This document shows positions 23,401-34,689 of a DNA stretch of 64,000 nucleotides, piece after piece; the first letter of the stretch is position 1, and each line of letters begins with the position of its first letter. Under the pieces are notes generated by a model. It was not told the origin of the DNA, did not search any database, and saw nothing but the letters and a program-made list of their open reading frames with translations. The stretch lies in contig JAMKCH010049087.1 of the NCBI GenBank assembly GCA_023653785.1, positions 1-64,000 of the forward strand. Reading direction: 5' to 3'. The position numbers and the translations under genes are program-made. This DNA is from Ophioderma brevispina. Its lineage: Eukaryota; Echinodermata; Ophiuroidea; Amphilepidida; Ophiodermatidae.

Positions 23401-24218
23401 CAGACATCCAGACAGACCTACCATTTCATAAACCGATTTGCAACAGTGCCAAAAAAGGACCATTTTCTGATGATATGTCTTAACATGCTGCCTCTCGAAA
23501 GCTGGTTGCTACTCAAACCAATCGTGAGGTCCATGATTGTTTATGCGATGAGATTCAAGACAACAAAAAAGACAGGTAGGTTTATTCCGTTTAAGGTTTC
23601 CGAATTCATAATCATGATAATTGTATCAGAAAAGGAGTTTGTCAGATGGGTCAGGTTACGGAAACTCCAAAAAACAAGGAGGTCCTTTAAAAGTAACAGG
23701 CTTGCATTGCCATTAGCGCCGACAATGAAAGTGTGTACTTTAAAGGAGGGCTTATTTGTTTCGTAGTAATAAAGCCAACCAATCCTGAAAAAGATGCAAA
23801 CTGATCTAGGTATAGTTCGTCAACTAGAAAGTACTAGTCGCCTAAGAGAGGGAGGTGCTGTGTTAAAACCCACAGGCCTGGCGTTCGATTGCGTAGGCTC
23901 ATAGCGCTCAGTCACATAGCCGATTATTTGATAGAAAAAAACGCCAGACTGCTCCCCCAAGACTGGTGGCGATTGGCCTTTTTTTTCGACAAACGTGAGC
24001 AGGTTTTCTTGTTTCAGTGTTAGTCCTGCGGTAGGCCCACATGCCTTGCAAAAGAGTAGAGTTAGCACCCAAATTGTTTTGATGGTTTCTAGGCAATATT
24101 GACCTGCTGATTCCAGAAATCTCCATAGGCAAGTTGTCACCGGGATGCATTTGAGATAGGGAAGGGGTAAATTAACAGGGTGAAAATTGTAAATGTTTCA
24201 CACGAGGTTAAAAGGGGT
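23401..24218. other. Intron, nothing recognised
   Basis: Contains a plus ORF of 106 codons (23446-23766) and minus ORFs near 23820-24150. Neither has motifs or splice context I can support. Confidence 0.5.
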
Positions 24219-24220
24219 TA

Positions 24221-25327
24221 CAGCATTGTCTCAAAAAAAAAATGGTACAATCAGAGAAAAAATTGGTTGTAAATATGAAATTTCCAAATAAGTAATCTTA
24301 CTGGAATAATATTAAAAACAAAGACCAGGCTTTCCAATGGTGTTGTTTCATCTTATTTCCTTTGTCAATCCAGAGATATAAGCATTTTACGGCGATATAC
24401 CAAAATCGATTTTGTGCCACTTTTATGGGCACGGGCCAGAGTTTACAGAGTGTTTTGCCCAGTATGCCATGCTGCTTCTGAAGCTCACAAAAGATTGCCA
24501 CTTGACAAAAGAAGAACACAATACACAGGATAATGAAAAAAAGGAAGTCTACTTTTATCGACACAAGTTTTAATAGTTATATAACATAATCATTCAATGA
24601 TAAATATCTTCTTTCATAAAAAATAAAACCAAGACACCCCCCGCATATTTATTGCACGTCAATGAAAGTGAGCTTTGAATTTATTACAAAACTTGGTATC
24701 GTTAAAATCATGCCGAGGAAGTAATTGCAACCAAAATAAAAATTTTATTGAAAATTTAGATCCTACTTGGGAAATATTGCTCTATCTTGGTGCATTACTA
24801 ATTGTTGAAGTCAATAAAATTAATTTGGCACCAAAGTATCAGAGTGTTGGTAGGAATTTGCGTTTCATGATATCAAGACCTAAAAACACTCTCTGCCCGG
24901 TTGCTTGTACCCCCTCCATGGTCTCTCTTCTAACAAACAACAGTATGTCGCATGTTATTCACTTTATCTTAAATCCAGAACTTTCTGATCATAACTTCCA
25001 CCATTAACGTAACTGTTTTCGATCGTTTAGAGTTCTTTTTGTAGTTAATCCCTTTTTAAGAATTTCATATTGTTCAAGTGTTAATAACTTAATGTTTAAC
25101 TAATTCTTTGAACGTTTTCCTACAAGAAAGTGGCACAAATCGATTTTTATGTTCCGCAATAATGGAGTTATCTCCCATGAAAACAAGCAAATGAGATGTG
25201 AAACAAAAAATCTGGAAAGCCTGAATCTTCTCTTAATGTGATGTACAAAAACAACTTACTTATTTTGAGATATAATATTGAAAAAAAATCGGTTTTTGAT
25301 TTGTACCATTCTTTTTGAGACAGGCTG
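24221..25327. mobile_element. Mariner-like element with long inverted repeats, TA-flanked
   Basis: Starts CAGCATTGTCTCAAAAA and ends GAGACAGGCTG, inverted; TA flanks both ends (24219-24220 and 25328-25329). The arms stay alignable for about 220 bases, sharing AATGGTACAA, CAGGCTTTCCA and AAAATCGATTT.GTGCCACTTT. The centre has no transposase with recognisable catalytic motifs. TA duplication and the CAGGCTGT-type end suggest the Tc1/mariner superfamily. Confidence 0.82.
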
Positions 25328-25329
25328 TA

Positions 25330-27299
25330 TATACATGGTCAACTGGTTAAAGATTAAAAAAAGGATAACGTTTCCTATATCTACAACCATATCAAAAACT
25401 GTTCAAGGTCATCATGGGAGCGGGGAGTAAACACTTATATTAATCCGATTAGTTTCAAAGTGATTTCAAACAGTGTCGTAGTAGACTACGGCGCTACCAT
25501 GAACCCCCTGCACACCACCAGGGGATTTTTGGAGACAACCATTTTTGTGAAGATTATACCATAAGCAATTGAACTAAGGTTATTGTCTGCAAAAAATCCC
25601 ACCCCTGGGTTTAAAAACGGTGGAGGGGGCTTTTTCAAAATGGCTGCCAAAATGCAACCATCCCCTTTCGGGAGAGACGTACCAACATGCGTAGCACAAC
25701 ACAGAAATATCACAAGGCATTGTACCAATGGATAGCTATGGTCCTCCTCTTTCCAGTGATACCAAAATGAGGTACCAACATGCTAGAGCATTACGTAACA
25801 ATGACGGAAAAAGTTCGCATGTTAGCAAAATTGTCAATTTCCAAGACACACATAGGGGGAAAATTCAATTTTTGCCAAAAATGTTAGGAAATCCAATTTC
25901 ATGAGGTTTTTATGGAATCTACTTGATGGAAAATGCGAGTTTTATCACATGAGAGCATTTTAGTGCTAAAATATGTTTTTTTGAGTCGCTAAAATTGCGA
26001 AATATCAATGTTCCCACCCTATATTCAGTAGATGTATTTCATACTTTCCTCCAAAATATGACGTCATAGTGACGACGTATTGGGAATGTTGGCACTATTT
26101 TGATTCCCAAGAAAGAAGGAACTCTAAGTACCCTGTGGTACACAAATTTACAGGGAATCGGGTTGTCAGTAACGAAAATCAAGGGGGGGAAGGGTCGGAG
26201 TTTGTTAAAATAAAAAAAATGATTAGGTGACGAGGGTTTAAGTCAAAAACGTGACAAGTACATCTATATCGATGCCTTCCTAAGCCTTGGAAGATCGGAC
26301 TGATGTGCCAGAGCACTGTATGAGAGATTGTTGAGGATGCACATCAGAAAGCAAATTATCAAGCACCTGATTTGGTACCAGAGATGTGGCAGAGCCAGAA
26401 ATTCCCCACCAGATGATCATGGTTGGAAGTTAAATGATGTGTGCATAGATACAAGTGGCCATCAGGAGAGTTGATTGCCACAAGAGTTGTCGTCGGACAA
26501 ATAGTAGAGAAAAGAATAATCTGATACAGAAGAAGAAGATGACTCAAGAAAGAGGAGGAGGGAGGACGGAAAGAGAAGACAATTTCTGAATCAAAGGAGC
26601 CTGCATTAAGCTCGTTATACCAAAAGGGCAAACGCATTGCTTAAAAGTGTTCGCCAATTGATTATTAAAAAATTTGAAAGTCTTATTACTTATCAAAACA
26701 GTGGTCTCAAATGTGAATCTGCAGGAGGTGGTACAATTGTCTGGCTGCTTCATGAATTCTGAAAGTCCTGTCTGTGCATTGTTGCACAAAATTGGGCCGA
26801 CCAGCGATGCTCCAGTGTCCTGATATGCTTCCAGGTATAGACCACTTCTGCAAGGAAACCTTTGATCGCCCGATTCTGGATCTCAATCAGCTGAGACACC
26901 GCCATCAGTCCTACGCGAAGCATCAATAAAGTAGCTTGGCCACTTGTTGACAGGCACGTCTTTCTTTCCACAAGCCAAATCCCCCTAAATCCTGGAGACT
27001 ATTTCAAAAGGACTTGCGAAGAAAACTCCCCAGACTAAGGCGTCAGCAGCCGGACTCTGTCCAAAACGCAGGGGCGTTCCCATACAAGAGAATTGGCAGC
27101 TACTGCTCATGCATGCTCCGCTGCTGAGTATAAGTGTCCGCTGGAGTTGGCCGATGACACCCGACGACATGCCGGCAGGAAGCATCAACGAAGGGGCAAG
27201 CTTCGGATTATTGAACCCCTACCCATAAAGGGCAAGCATTACTCCACAATGAGCAAACAGGGCAAGCTCCGTCGATCGCAGGGCATGTGGGCATACAGG
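25330..27299. other. Intron with one dispersed-repeat arm
   Basis: At 25497-25650 lies an inverted copy of 28868-29013 (GGATTTTTGGAGAC, then 'ttgtctgcaaaa' and CTTTTTCAAAATGGC). From 26640 to 27260 several overlapping ORFs of moderate length and higher GC suggest a decayed retroelement, but I recognise no motif. Otherwise nothing. Confidence 0.5.
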
Positions 27300-27760
27300 G
27301 TAATTGGGGAAAGCCCTTGTGGGGGTTCAGGGGCAGAGACCCCGGAAGCACTTGAGTTTAACATGGTTCAGTGCTTTCGAGAGGGGTATGTCCTTACTTG
27401 AAGCAGATGACTATGCTGAACGTTGCGGGGTGCGAGGCGGAGCCCCAGAAGCTCCTGAGGTTTAGCATGTTCAAGCGCATCCGGAGAGCTCTCGGTTATC
27501 TCACAACCATGAAGCTGATGAACTATACAGCCCCTGAGGGGTCCAGGGTCCGGAGGCCGTGGAAGCTCTTGAGTTAATAGCATGTTTGAGTGCCTTCTAA
27601 GAGATCTCAGTTATCTCATTATCTTGAAGCAGATGAACTTAACTGCCCCTGGCCGGCTGGTCAGATGACGGAGCCCCGGAACATCTCAGGTTTAGTGCCT
27701 TGGAGAGAGATTTCAGTTATCTCACTATCTTGAAGCGGATGATCTATACTGCATGTGACA
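27300..27760. repeat. Minisatellite, unit about 110-120 bp, four copies
   Basis: Each unit carries a GC-rich block (for example GGTCCGGAGGCCGTGGAAGC), 'ttgagtttagcatgtt', 'gagagatctcagttatctcactatcttgaagc' and 'agatgaactatactgcccc'. Copies start near 27303, 27418, 27540 and 27653. About 100 bases after the array, CCCCTAGCTACGCCATG (27862-27878) resembles a hAT end like that of the MITE at 22751, so the minisatellite may sit inside a degraded hAT element. Confidence 0.7.
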
Positions 27761-28049
27761 ATAACATCAAAAATCACACAGTAATTTTTTCCTTTTATTT
27801 TCGAAACATAATTCAGCGCCCCCTGAGGTGGTGTCCGGGGCTGTGCCCCCTCCTTGCCCCCCTAGCTACGCCATGCTCCGATGTGGGTCATATAAGAGTG
27901 CAGTCCAAGGTGACTCATAAGTATCAGACTATCACAGTGCTCCAGGAGCGCTCCAGACCAGTTCACTCAAAAGTGAGCCTGGCACAGCCGCGCAGACGGA
28001 AAGCATACACCTGTGCCCCGGATCGGATTGCGCGCTGATGCTTATCCTT

Positions 28050-28270
28050 ACATAAGGGGCGAGCCCATCTTAAAGGTCCATTTGATCTCCTTTGAAATCT
28101 GCATCCTGGTGCCAATTCCAAGCTTGTCTTCGAGACGGAACGACCGGCTCCGCACTCTCAGGAGGGTGACGGCATAGATGCCGAACAGGAGAGGCATGAG
28201 CACCCTCCCCCGGGGCATTTCCATCCTGAGCCCACATAGACCACAACCAACCATCTGTGTGTTATTTAAT
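28050..28270 (-). pseudogene. Possible LINE reverse transcriptase palm fragment
   Basis: The minus strand reads RGRVLMPLLFGIYAVTLL, which resembles the QGCVLSPLLFNIY motif that precedes the YADD box in LINE reverse transcriptases, and continues FRLEDKLGIGTRMQ. No further catalytic motif is present nearby, so this is a short and uncertain match. Confidence 0.35.
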
Positions 28271-28539
28271 TTTCTTAATAGCGGGGCGTGAGACAGAAGA
28301 CCCGGAAAAAATTCCTCTACCATGATTTTGGTATCAGTTATGCATGAGGGGGGGGTGATTCTTTCACATAACATATCCAATCAGCAATATACTAAGAAGC
28401 TTGTGCTCACTTAGTAACCATCCGTCACCACATCAAGACTCAAGAAATCATGGTTATGCGGTTTTAAAGGTGATCAGTGATTAAGAAGGCTGTGGTTGTG
28501 GTCTAGAGTATAGTAAGTCATAGACCATTTTTACATAAA

Positions 28540-29013
28540 GCACCCTCTATATATAGACTTGAAAGGCTAACTACTTCATTTTTAAGTGTTTAATTTACCT
28601 CAAACTAATCCACAGGTGCATGACAAAGTATATAATTAGGTGACACGGGCATTTTGCCTTTAAAGAGGCATTAAATGTGTAAAATACACGGTGTTTCATT
28701 GTTTTGGAGGCCATTTTGAAATTATAAACGCCCTCTAGAGGCAGGTTAAGCATGCCAAAAAGTGTTCAACTATTCCTTGGTGTGTTTTGGTGCAACTAAG
28801 TAGTCACATAGTGCATGACTTTTGATCAAAATTAGATATAAAAATTTCAAAAAGGGCATTAAGTGAATATTGGCCGCCATTTTGAAAAAAGCGCCCTCAC
28901 TCTTTAACCCAGGATGGGGATTTTGCAGACAACCTGATTTTGATAGCTATATGTATAAGGTTTCCAAAAATAGTGGTCTCCAAAAATCCTCGGGGGGGGG
29001 GGTGCAGGGTTTC
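28540..29013. repeat. Dispersed repeat with units ending 'ttttgaaa..cgccctc'
   Basis: Three phrases of the type CCATTTTGAAATTATAAACGC or CCATTTTGAAAAAAGCGCCC recur at about 170-bp spacing, each followed by a run of low-complexity sequence. The last unit is also present, inverted, at 25497-25650. A G run lies at 28992-29002. Confidence 0.55.
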
Positions 29014-29033
29014 GGTTATGGGCTCATGACCTA

Positions 29034-29927
29034 TATGCTAATGTTACAACAGGAAATATACATTTACTTTATGTTAATCAGCTCAAAGGTATCTAACAGA
29101 GGCCAGAGTGCTGATCCCCCATAGACCCTGTGGGTCATACACTATTTCCCCTTTAATTGTATTTCCAATATCCAACAAATCACGTAACATGTATTTTACA
29201 TTACTATCTATAAGCATGTAGATTTTGAGCCCATTTTGAGAGAAATCTGTGCATTATTTATTTTTTACCCCAGGGTGACCTTGACCCATTTTAAGCCTAC
29301 TGTGTTGAAAGTAATTGTCCTAGATATAACAAACTATACCTTTTTCAATCCTTAGCACAATCCCATATGAAACGTTTACAAATTCGACCCCTGTTAATTT
29401 ACCCCCTTCCATATCTCAAAATGTTCAAAGAGGCTAAAAGTTGAATCATTTATACTTATACACTTATACACACAATGTAATACATAATACAAATTTTTTT
29501 CAAATTGTTCGTATGCTAATGTTACAACAGGAAATATACATTTATTTTATGTTAATCAGCTCAAAGGTATCTAACAGAGGCCAGAGTGCTGATCCCCCAT
29601 AGACCCTGTGGGTCATACACTATTTCCCCTTTAATTGTATTTCCAATATCCAACAAATCACGTAACATGTATTTTACATTACTATCTATAAGCATGTAGA
29701 TTTTGAGCCCATTTTGAGAGAAATCTGTGCATTATTTATTTTTTACCCCAGGGTGACCTTGACCCATTTTAAGCCTACTGTGTTTAAAGTAATTGTCCTA
29801 GATATAACAAACTATACCTTTTTCAATCCTTAGCACAATCCCATATGAACGTTTACAAATACGACCCCTGTTAATTTACCCCCTTCCATATCTCAAAATG
29901 TTCAAAGATGCTAAAGTTGAATCATAA
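29034..29927 (+). repeat. Tandem duplication, 478-bp offset, about 97 percent identical
   Basis: 29034-29450 and 29512-29927 are near-identical over about 415 bases, from TATGCTAATGTTACAACAGG to 'taaagttgaatcat', with only a few differences. The 61 bases between them are unique and contain 'acttatacactta'. The high identity suggests a recent event. Confidence 0.93.
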
Positions 29928-30191
29928 AGATTTGGAATCACCGGGTCAATGATGCCTAGAAATCATCAAATCATTCCGTGCAGACTATTTTGCAAGATTA
30001 TATGCAAGGTATATGGTTCTACCACTGGACTATGTAGTTTTCTCGCAGCCTGAAAAATCGTGGCGGTTTTTTTCAATGGGTGCAAACTAATAGAAATAAC
30101 GCTATATTATCCGACGACAAAATAAAACAAAAACAAACAAACAAATACAAAATATTCTAAAAAATAAAGATTAAATAATGCTCTAAAATTA

Positions 30192-31253
30192 CAGGCTGTC
30201 CCAAAAAATGTTTACACTCGAGACAAGGGTATTTTGGTAAAAGAAAGTACACATGGGTTTTTGTTTGGTATTTTAAGCCAATAAAATAAACTTTTATATG
30301 TCGTTCATTTCATACCAATCCGAAACGTAGAACAAAAGATATGCTTCATCAAATATGAGAGTGCAAATCAGATTGGTCCGATTTCTGCCTTTAAGCATTT
30401 GAAATGCATGACGCAACAGGATTACACTTGACTTCAGAACACATCTTCTGTCCATTTTAAAAGGGAAACGAATAGATCTTGCTGTGTTTTTCTGTTGTGG
30501 GACGACTTCGAGATTCCTGTCACCATGTTTTATGGATCTACCACAACCGCTCTTCTAAAAGAGAGATGGTTTGACTTCTTGCCGGCCATTGGTCCAATAT
30601 GGGTCTGTTGAGCCGTCTTCGGGTGTCTTTATTTTCAATTCCGCATGCTTCACTAGTCCATGTAGGCCTATTTTCAGAGTTTATTTTTCTTGTTTGTTTG
30701 TTTGCGTGTTTTTGTTGTTCATTTCTCTCTAGAGAATCATATAGCTTCCCTTGGGAAGCTTTGGGAATTCAATACAGAAGCGTATGAGTGTTTCTTTGCT
30801 TTGGTTTGGTTTTAGCATTCTGTGTAATTTTGAGAGATTTGATAAAGCTAAGTCCGCTGCAAATGAAAGAACTGACTGATTTGTTTGAAAACACACACCA
30901 AAGTATCGCAGATCATAATTTTAAAGATAATGTTCACACGCAATTGATCACAATGAAGTTCAAAAGGCATTGTCAATGCCTTTATTAGATTCAATAGTCA
31001 ATCAATAACTTGCAAATTCATGCTTCATGGCAGTGCAATCTTACAAATGTAATCAATGCAAATCGGACCAATCCGATTTTGCACTCTCTTTTTCGACGAA
31101 GCATATCTTTTCTTCTACATATCGGATTGGAATGAGATAAACGGCAAATAAAAGTTTTGGCTTTAAAAGCATGCCGAACAACGATCCATGCGTATTTTAG
31201 TTTTAAACAAAATTCCTCTGTCCCGAGTGTTAACACTTTTGAGGGACAGCTTG
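30192..31253. mobile_element. Mariner-like element with about 230-bp inverted repeats
   Basis: Starts CAGGCTGTCCCAAAAAAT after TA (30190-30191) and ends GGGACAGCTTG, followed by ATA. The arms share TTTACACTCG or its variant, 'aagccaa.acttttat', CAATCCGA, 'aaaagatatgcttc' and GATTGGTCCGATTT. The body of about 600 bases contains short ORFs (30599-30988) without transposase motifs. The terminus matches the elements at 24221 and 59850. Confidence 0.82.
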
Positions 31254-31504
31254 ATATATTTTAAATATAAACGACACCTGCTAGGAAAACGTTGACTCCT
31301 TCAAGCGTCTTGGCTCATTCATATCGTCGTGATCACGACATAGTGTCGAATCTGATTTTTTGGTCAAATTGAGTTAATGCTTGATTCTGGTTGCATTTTA
31401 TGTACTCTTTAATTGTACCCAAAAATAAAAATGAAATTACATCTCCTACCCAAAATAGTCCCCGTCGAATAACACCCATTTGTATAAAAAGGATTTCACA
31501 AACA

Positions 31505-31583
31505 ATCGAATACGTATTCGATAGCTTGGCGTGTCCAAATATCTCAAAGCAAACCAGATAAATTGCGAACGAATACGTATTCG
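31505..31583. repeat. Two copies of the palindrome CGAATACGTATTCG
   Basis: Perfect 14-bp palindromes at 31507-31520 and 31570-31583. The first extends to 18 bp (ATCGAATACGTATTCGAT). Spacing is 63 bases. Confidence 0.75.
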
Positions 31584-31734
31584 CTGGGACAAAGATTGCT
31601 ACTTCAGTGATCAAAATCGATAATAGGTTGGTCAAGATTTAAGACAAGCGATGAAATTTAGCTTTCTACACTTCATAAGGGATTTGTCATGTTATTTCAC
31701 ATTTAAATTTTGTGTTTTAATTATGTTAATTGTA

Positions 31735-32105
31735 ATAAAATACTTGAGACGGCTGCTAGGAATCTCTTACAAAGATCACAAAATCAATGAATTCGTGACA
31801 CAGTTGAGAAGAATTCTTCTTGGTTCCTTGAACCCTCTGCTCACGACAATTAAAACGAGGAATTCCTTTGATTCGGTATTGTGGTTGGAAGCAACACATT
31901 CTCCAAGACCATCCTGCAAGATAATGCCAATGGCTCCTGGTCCAGAGATTGCCAGAGGAAACAGTGGGCTGACAACCTGATAGAGTGGAGTGGCAAGTCT
32001 GTAGATTACCTCATCAGCACCCCACCGACCCCTGTGGTACCCCGCTGCGGCTGACTTCCCAACGACCTATCGGTCATGGGATAAGCACAGCCTTGTGAGA
32101 CCTAA
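31735..32105 (+). pseudogene. Non-LTR retrotransposon C-terminal fragment
   Basis: Plus-strand frames read RRLLGISYKDHKINEFV, then LGSLNPLLTTIKTR, and after a frameshift SKTILQDNANGS, RKQWADNLIEWSGKS and STPPTP. This follows the C-terminal tail of CR1/L2-like LINE ORF2 (a ..LLSTVKRR..WFGH..KTILQG..RQ.KRW.DNI.EWTG pattern). There is no upstream reverse transcriptase, so it is a short, dead 3' piece in the aminopeptidase intron, in the same orientation as the gene. Confidence 0.78.
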
Positions 32106-32553
32106 CATTTTACACCTGAAATAATTTTACTGAAAATTGATTTAAAAAGGAATCTTCATGATATTTAGTGTAAAATTTCATTAAAAGTTGGGCCAAAATA
32201 TAAATATACCTTGATTTGCGTAAGCTTTTGCTCAACGTTGCTAAGATTTTACTTAAAAGACAAGGTTTTTATTTTTTTTTTCAATATTTTAAAGTGCCGT
32301 GGCCTAAAATGTGTGGTATTTCAAGTTTCATATATTTTGTAGTAAAAGCACGAAAAGCGCACATACTATATATTTACAACCCCTGTAGATTTGGCACCTA
32401 TCTCAGAATGATGATACCACCCTTAGTACAAGAATCTTACACAACAAACATTAATGCAATTGTCTGAATATTATCGAATGTACCAGTTCATTGATAATCT
32501 ATGTTTTGTTTTTGTTTTATTTGTTTTTGTTTTGTTTTTGCTTTTCTGTAAAG

Positions 32554-32667
32554 GTGAAACTTGGCAAGAGAAGATTTGGGCATTTCCAGGCACAGGAAGC
32601 ATCCGCGCCAAGTTGACCGAAGCCGGAGCTGACGCTCTTGTTGTGACTAAGCTTGATGAAATCGCAT
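32554..32667 (+). CDS. XPNPEP2: Xaa-Pro aminopeptidase (XPNPEP2-like), exon 4
   Basis: Encodes ETWQEKIWAFPGTGSIRAKL and then ADALVVTKLDEIA, with the first base of the following tryptophan. The TWQEK start is shared with human XPNPEP2, and LDEIAW is the signature where substrate-pocket domain 2 begins its conserved core. The acceptor follows a long T/G-rich tract (about 32500-32550) at AG 32552-32553. The donor is CAT|GTGAGC. Its first two bases complete the glycine left by the GC donor exon. It leaves in phase 1. Confidence 0.94.
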
Positions 32668-33313
32668 GTGAGCCATTCGATTTTTTTCTCCTTTTTCCAA
32701 TGGGTGATAAAGAATCTTAAAATTATAAAACGAATAATTTATTCATGATTATAAGATATATAATTAACCAAATAATGTCAGTAACTTTTGGAATTAAAAC
32801 GGATTTGATAAGTACATTTTTATGAGATATTTATCTCACACAAAATTAACAAAAATCGATGGAAAAAAAAGGGATATGGTTCAATCTTTGTTTTGCAACA
32901 TAGCTGGAAAATCACCGATCTAGTGGTATGGCTTTTCTAGAATGATCTCTAAACATACACACATTACATCATTCTCAATGTAGCACTAGAGGAATTCCAT
33001 TTTCTCTTACATATAAAATAAGGTACATTCCTGCTAGGAATCCTTTCTCGTATTACATACAGAAATAAAATAAAATATAATTTTATCTCAAAATGGAGAA
33101 TACTCAAATTGGTCATTGTTCCAACTTTATTCAAGAAAATCAACCCATATCAAGATAATGTGAGAGTAATCAGAAAGTTAAAGAAAGTATTTGAGGACTT
33201 CAATACCGAATGGCCTGGCATCTAATACTGCTAAGCGTTTGGTTATATAAACGGCATTGTTAAAGTATTAACTCAGATGCGCAAAATAATTTTCTGTTCT
33301 CTTCAATACACAG

Positions 33314-33481
33314 GGTTGTTTAATTTACGTGGTAAAGATATCCCATACAATCCTATGTTTGTGTCCTATGCCATTATAACCACTGACACTATTCAGTTAT
33401 ACCTGTACGATATGGACACCCGCTTGACAGAGGAGATACGGAGTCATCTCGGAATTGGGGCACCCGGTTGTGAAAACGATG
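33314..33481 (+). CDS. XPNPEP2: Xaa-Pro aminopeptidase (XPNPEP2-like), exon 5
   Basis: Encodes (W)[20 protein letters not shown], then [15 protein letters not shown] and a polar stretch ending GCENDG. LFNLRG.DIPYNP..YSY is one of the most conserved blocks of the family's second domain. The join with exon 4 makes the tryptophan codon TGG. The acceptor is ACACAG at 33308-33313 and the donor GATG|GTGAGA, phase 1. The intron before it is only 646 bp and has no repeats I recognise. Confidence 0.95.
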
Positions 33482-34546
33482 GTGAGAATTATACTTTTTT
33501 CTCTTTGCTTTCTTCGTTTTCTCTTAAGTTTTATTTTGCATTCTTTCTTTCTCCATTATTTATTTTGTTGTAAATAGTAAATTAACACTTTTTATTCGAC
33601 TTATAAAATTTGCCTAAAGCAATCAATCAGTTTTCAGAAATTTTCTTTTGTTGTTACCAAAAGTACAATATTACTGGATCAGTGAAGGAGAAAAACGAAT
33701 TCAAAGGTCAAAAAAAAATTCTTACTTATTGCGCGAAAAAAACACAATTTGACCCGCGTTCTAGAAAGGTGTTTAGCGTGATTGTAAGCTAAGCGGATCG
33801 TGTATCTGTGAGATAAACGTATCGCTAAGTAAATTATAATTCCACAGCCAAAATGCATCCATATAAATTGAAAATAGGTACGGGGTTAGTTTAAGAGTGC
33901 ATGGGGGGGGGGTCCATGTGGGCCCAGAATTTCGTTTCCCGCGTGTCGCGTTTTAACGCAAGAATATTTTCGGTCAATTGTTCTTGTAATTCAACAACTG
34001 TATATTGGGCAACTTTTGATGAAAACAATTTGAAATCCTACAGTTCGTTTCAGCGAAAATTAGCATGTATTATTATAACAGAAAAGGCATTCACTAGTGG
34101 ATACTAAATAGGCTATTTTCCATTGTGGTACTGGGGTATATCCCATCCATCCACCTGGATTTTCTCCTTCATATCTAAATGATGTGTATCCCTAAAATCC
34201 CTAAATGCCATTTTTTCCAACTTTTCAAAAATCACTGAGCGGACCCTTTGCCTTGTGTTTAGGGTGAAATTGCTCCTAGATCTAACAAGACAAATTGCGC
34301 CACCTCCCTTTCTTGCGGTGATCGTCAAGTTGGTAGTAATTTTCCATCTGGATATAGTTGTCATCAATTAAATATTGTTCAAAACTCGTTGAAAATGTAT
34401 GAAACTCGAAAATAGTGTTAAATTGTTTTAAATCATAATTATCCAAACTCGTTAGAAGACAGACGATTGTGATATCGATATTTTGTCAACAATACAGCAA
34501 TTTTTGTAGAGATGAACACGATATCTTTTCATATTCTAAATTGCAG
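33482..34546. other. Intron 5, nothing recognised
   Basis: T-rich start, then AT-rich sequence. A short G run lies at 33903-33912. No element found. Confidence 0.6.
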
Positions 34547-34671
34547 TTGGAGATGAGTGTGTTACCGTAAAACAGTACGAAGAATTTCTCCCAGACTTAA
34601 TGAATTTGCAACGTAACATGATCTGGATCAGCGACCGGTCAAGCTACGCAGTTTATTCCAGTGTGTATGAG
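34547..34671 (+). CDS. XPNPEP2: Xaa-Pro aminopeptidase (XPNPEP2-like), exon 6, last one visible
   Basis: Encodes VGDECVTVKQYEEFLPDL, then MNLQRNMIWISDRSSYAVY and SSVYE. This covers the end of the second N-terminal domain (family pattern: CV-x-V-x-x-Y, then V/IWI/VS-x-x-S/TSY). The acceptor is AAATTGCAG and the donor GAG|GTAATT, with the exon ending in phase 0. In known family members the next exon begins IPK and leads into the pita-bread catalytic domain with its Asp-Asp-His-Glu-Glu metal ligands. I looked for those motifs (HYxP, DSGxQYxDGTTD, GTGHGxG, EPGYY) in the remaining 29 kb on this strand and found none. Confidence 0.92.
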
Positions 34672-34689
34672 GTAATTCTCTTGAGTAGC

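Noticed and set aside
23446..23766. 106-codon plus-strand ORF
   Set aside because: No known motif, no splice sites in phase with anything nearby, lysine-rich composition expected from AT-rich sequence.
31333..31635. 100-codon minus-strand ORF
   Set aside because: AT-rich hydrophobic translation with no splice context, and it covers the duplicated palindromes.
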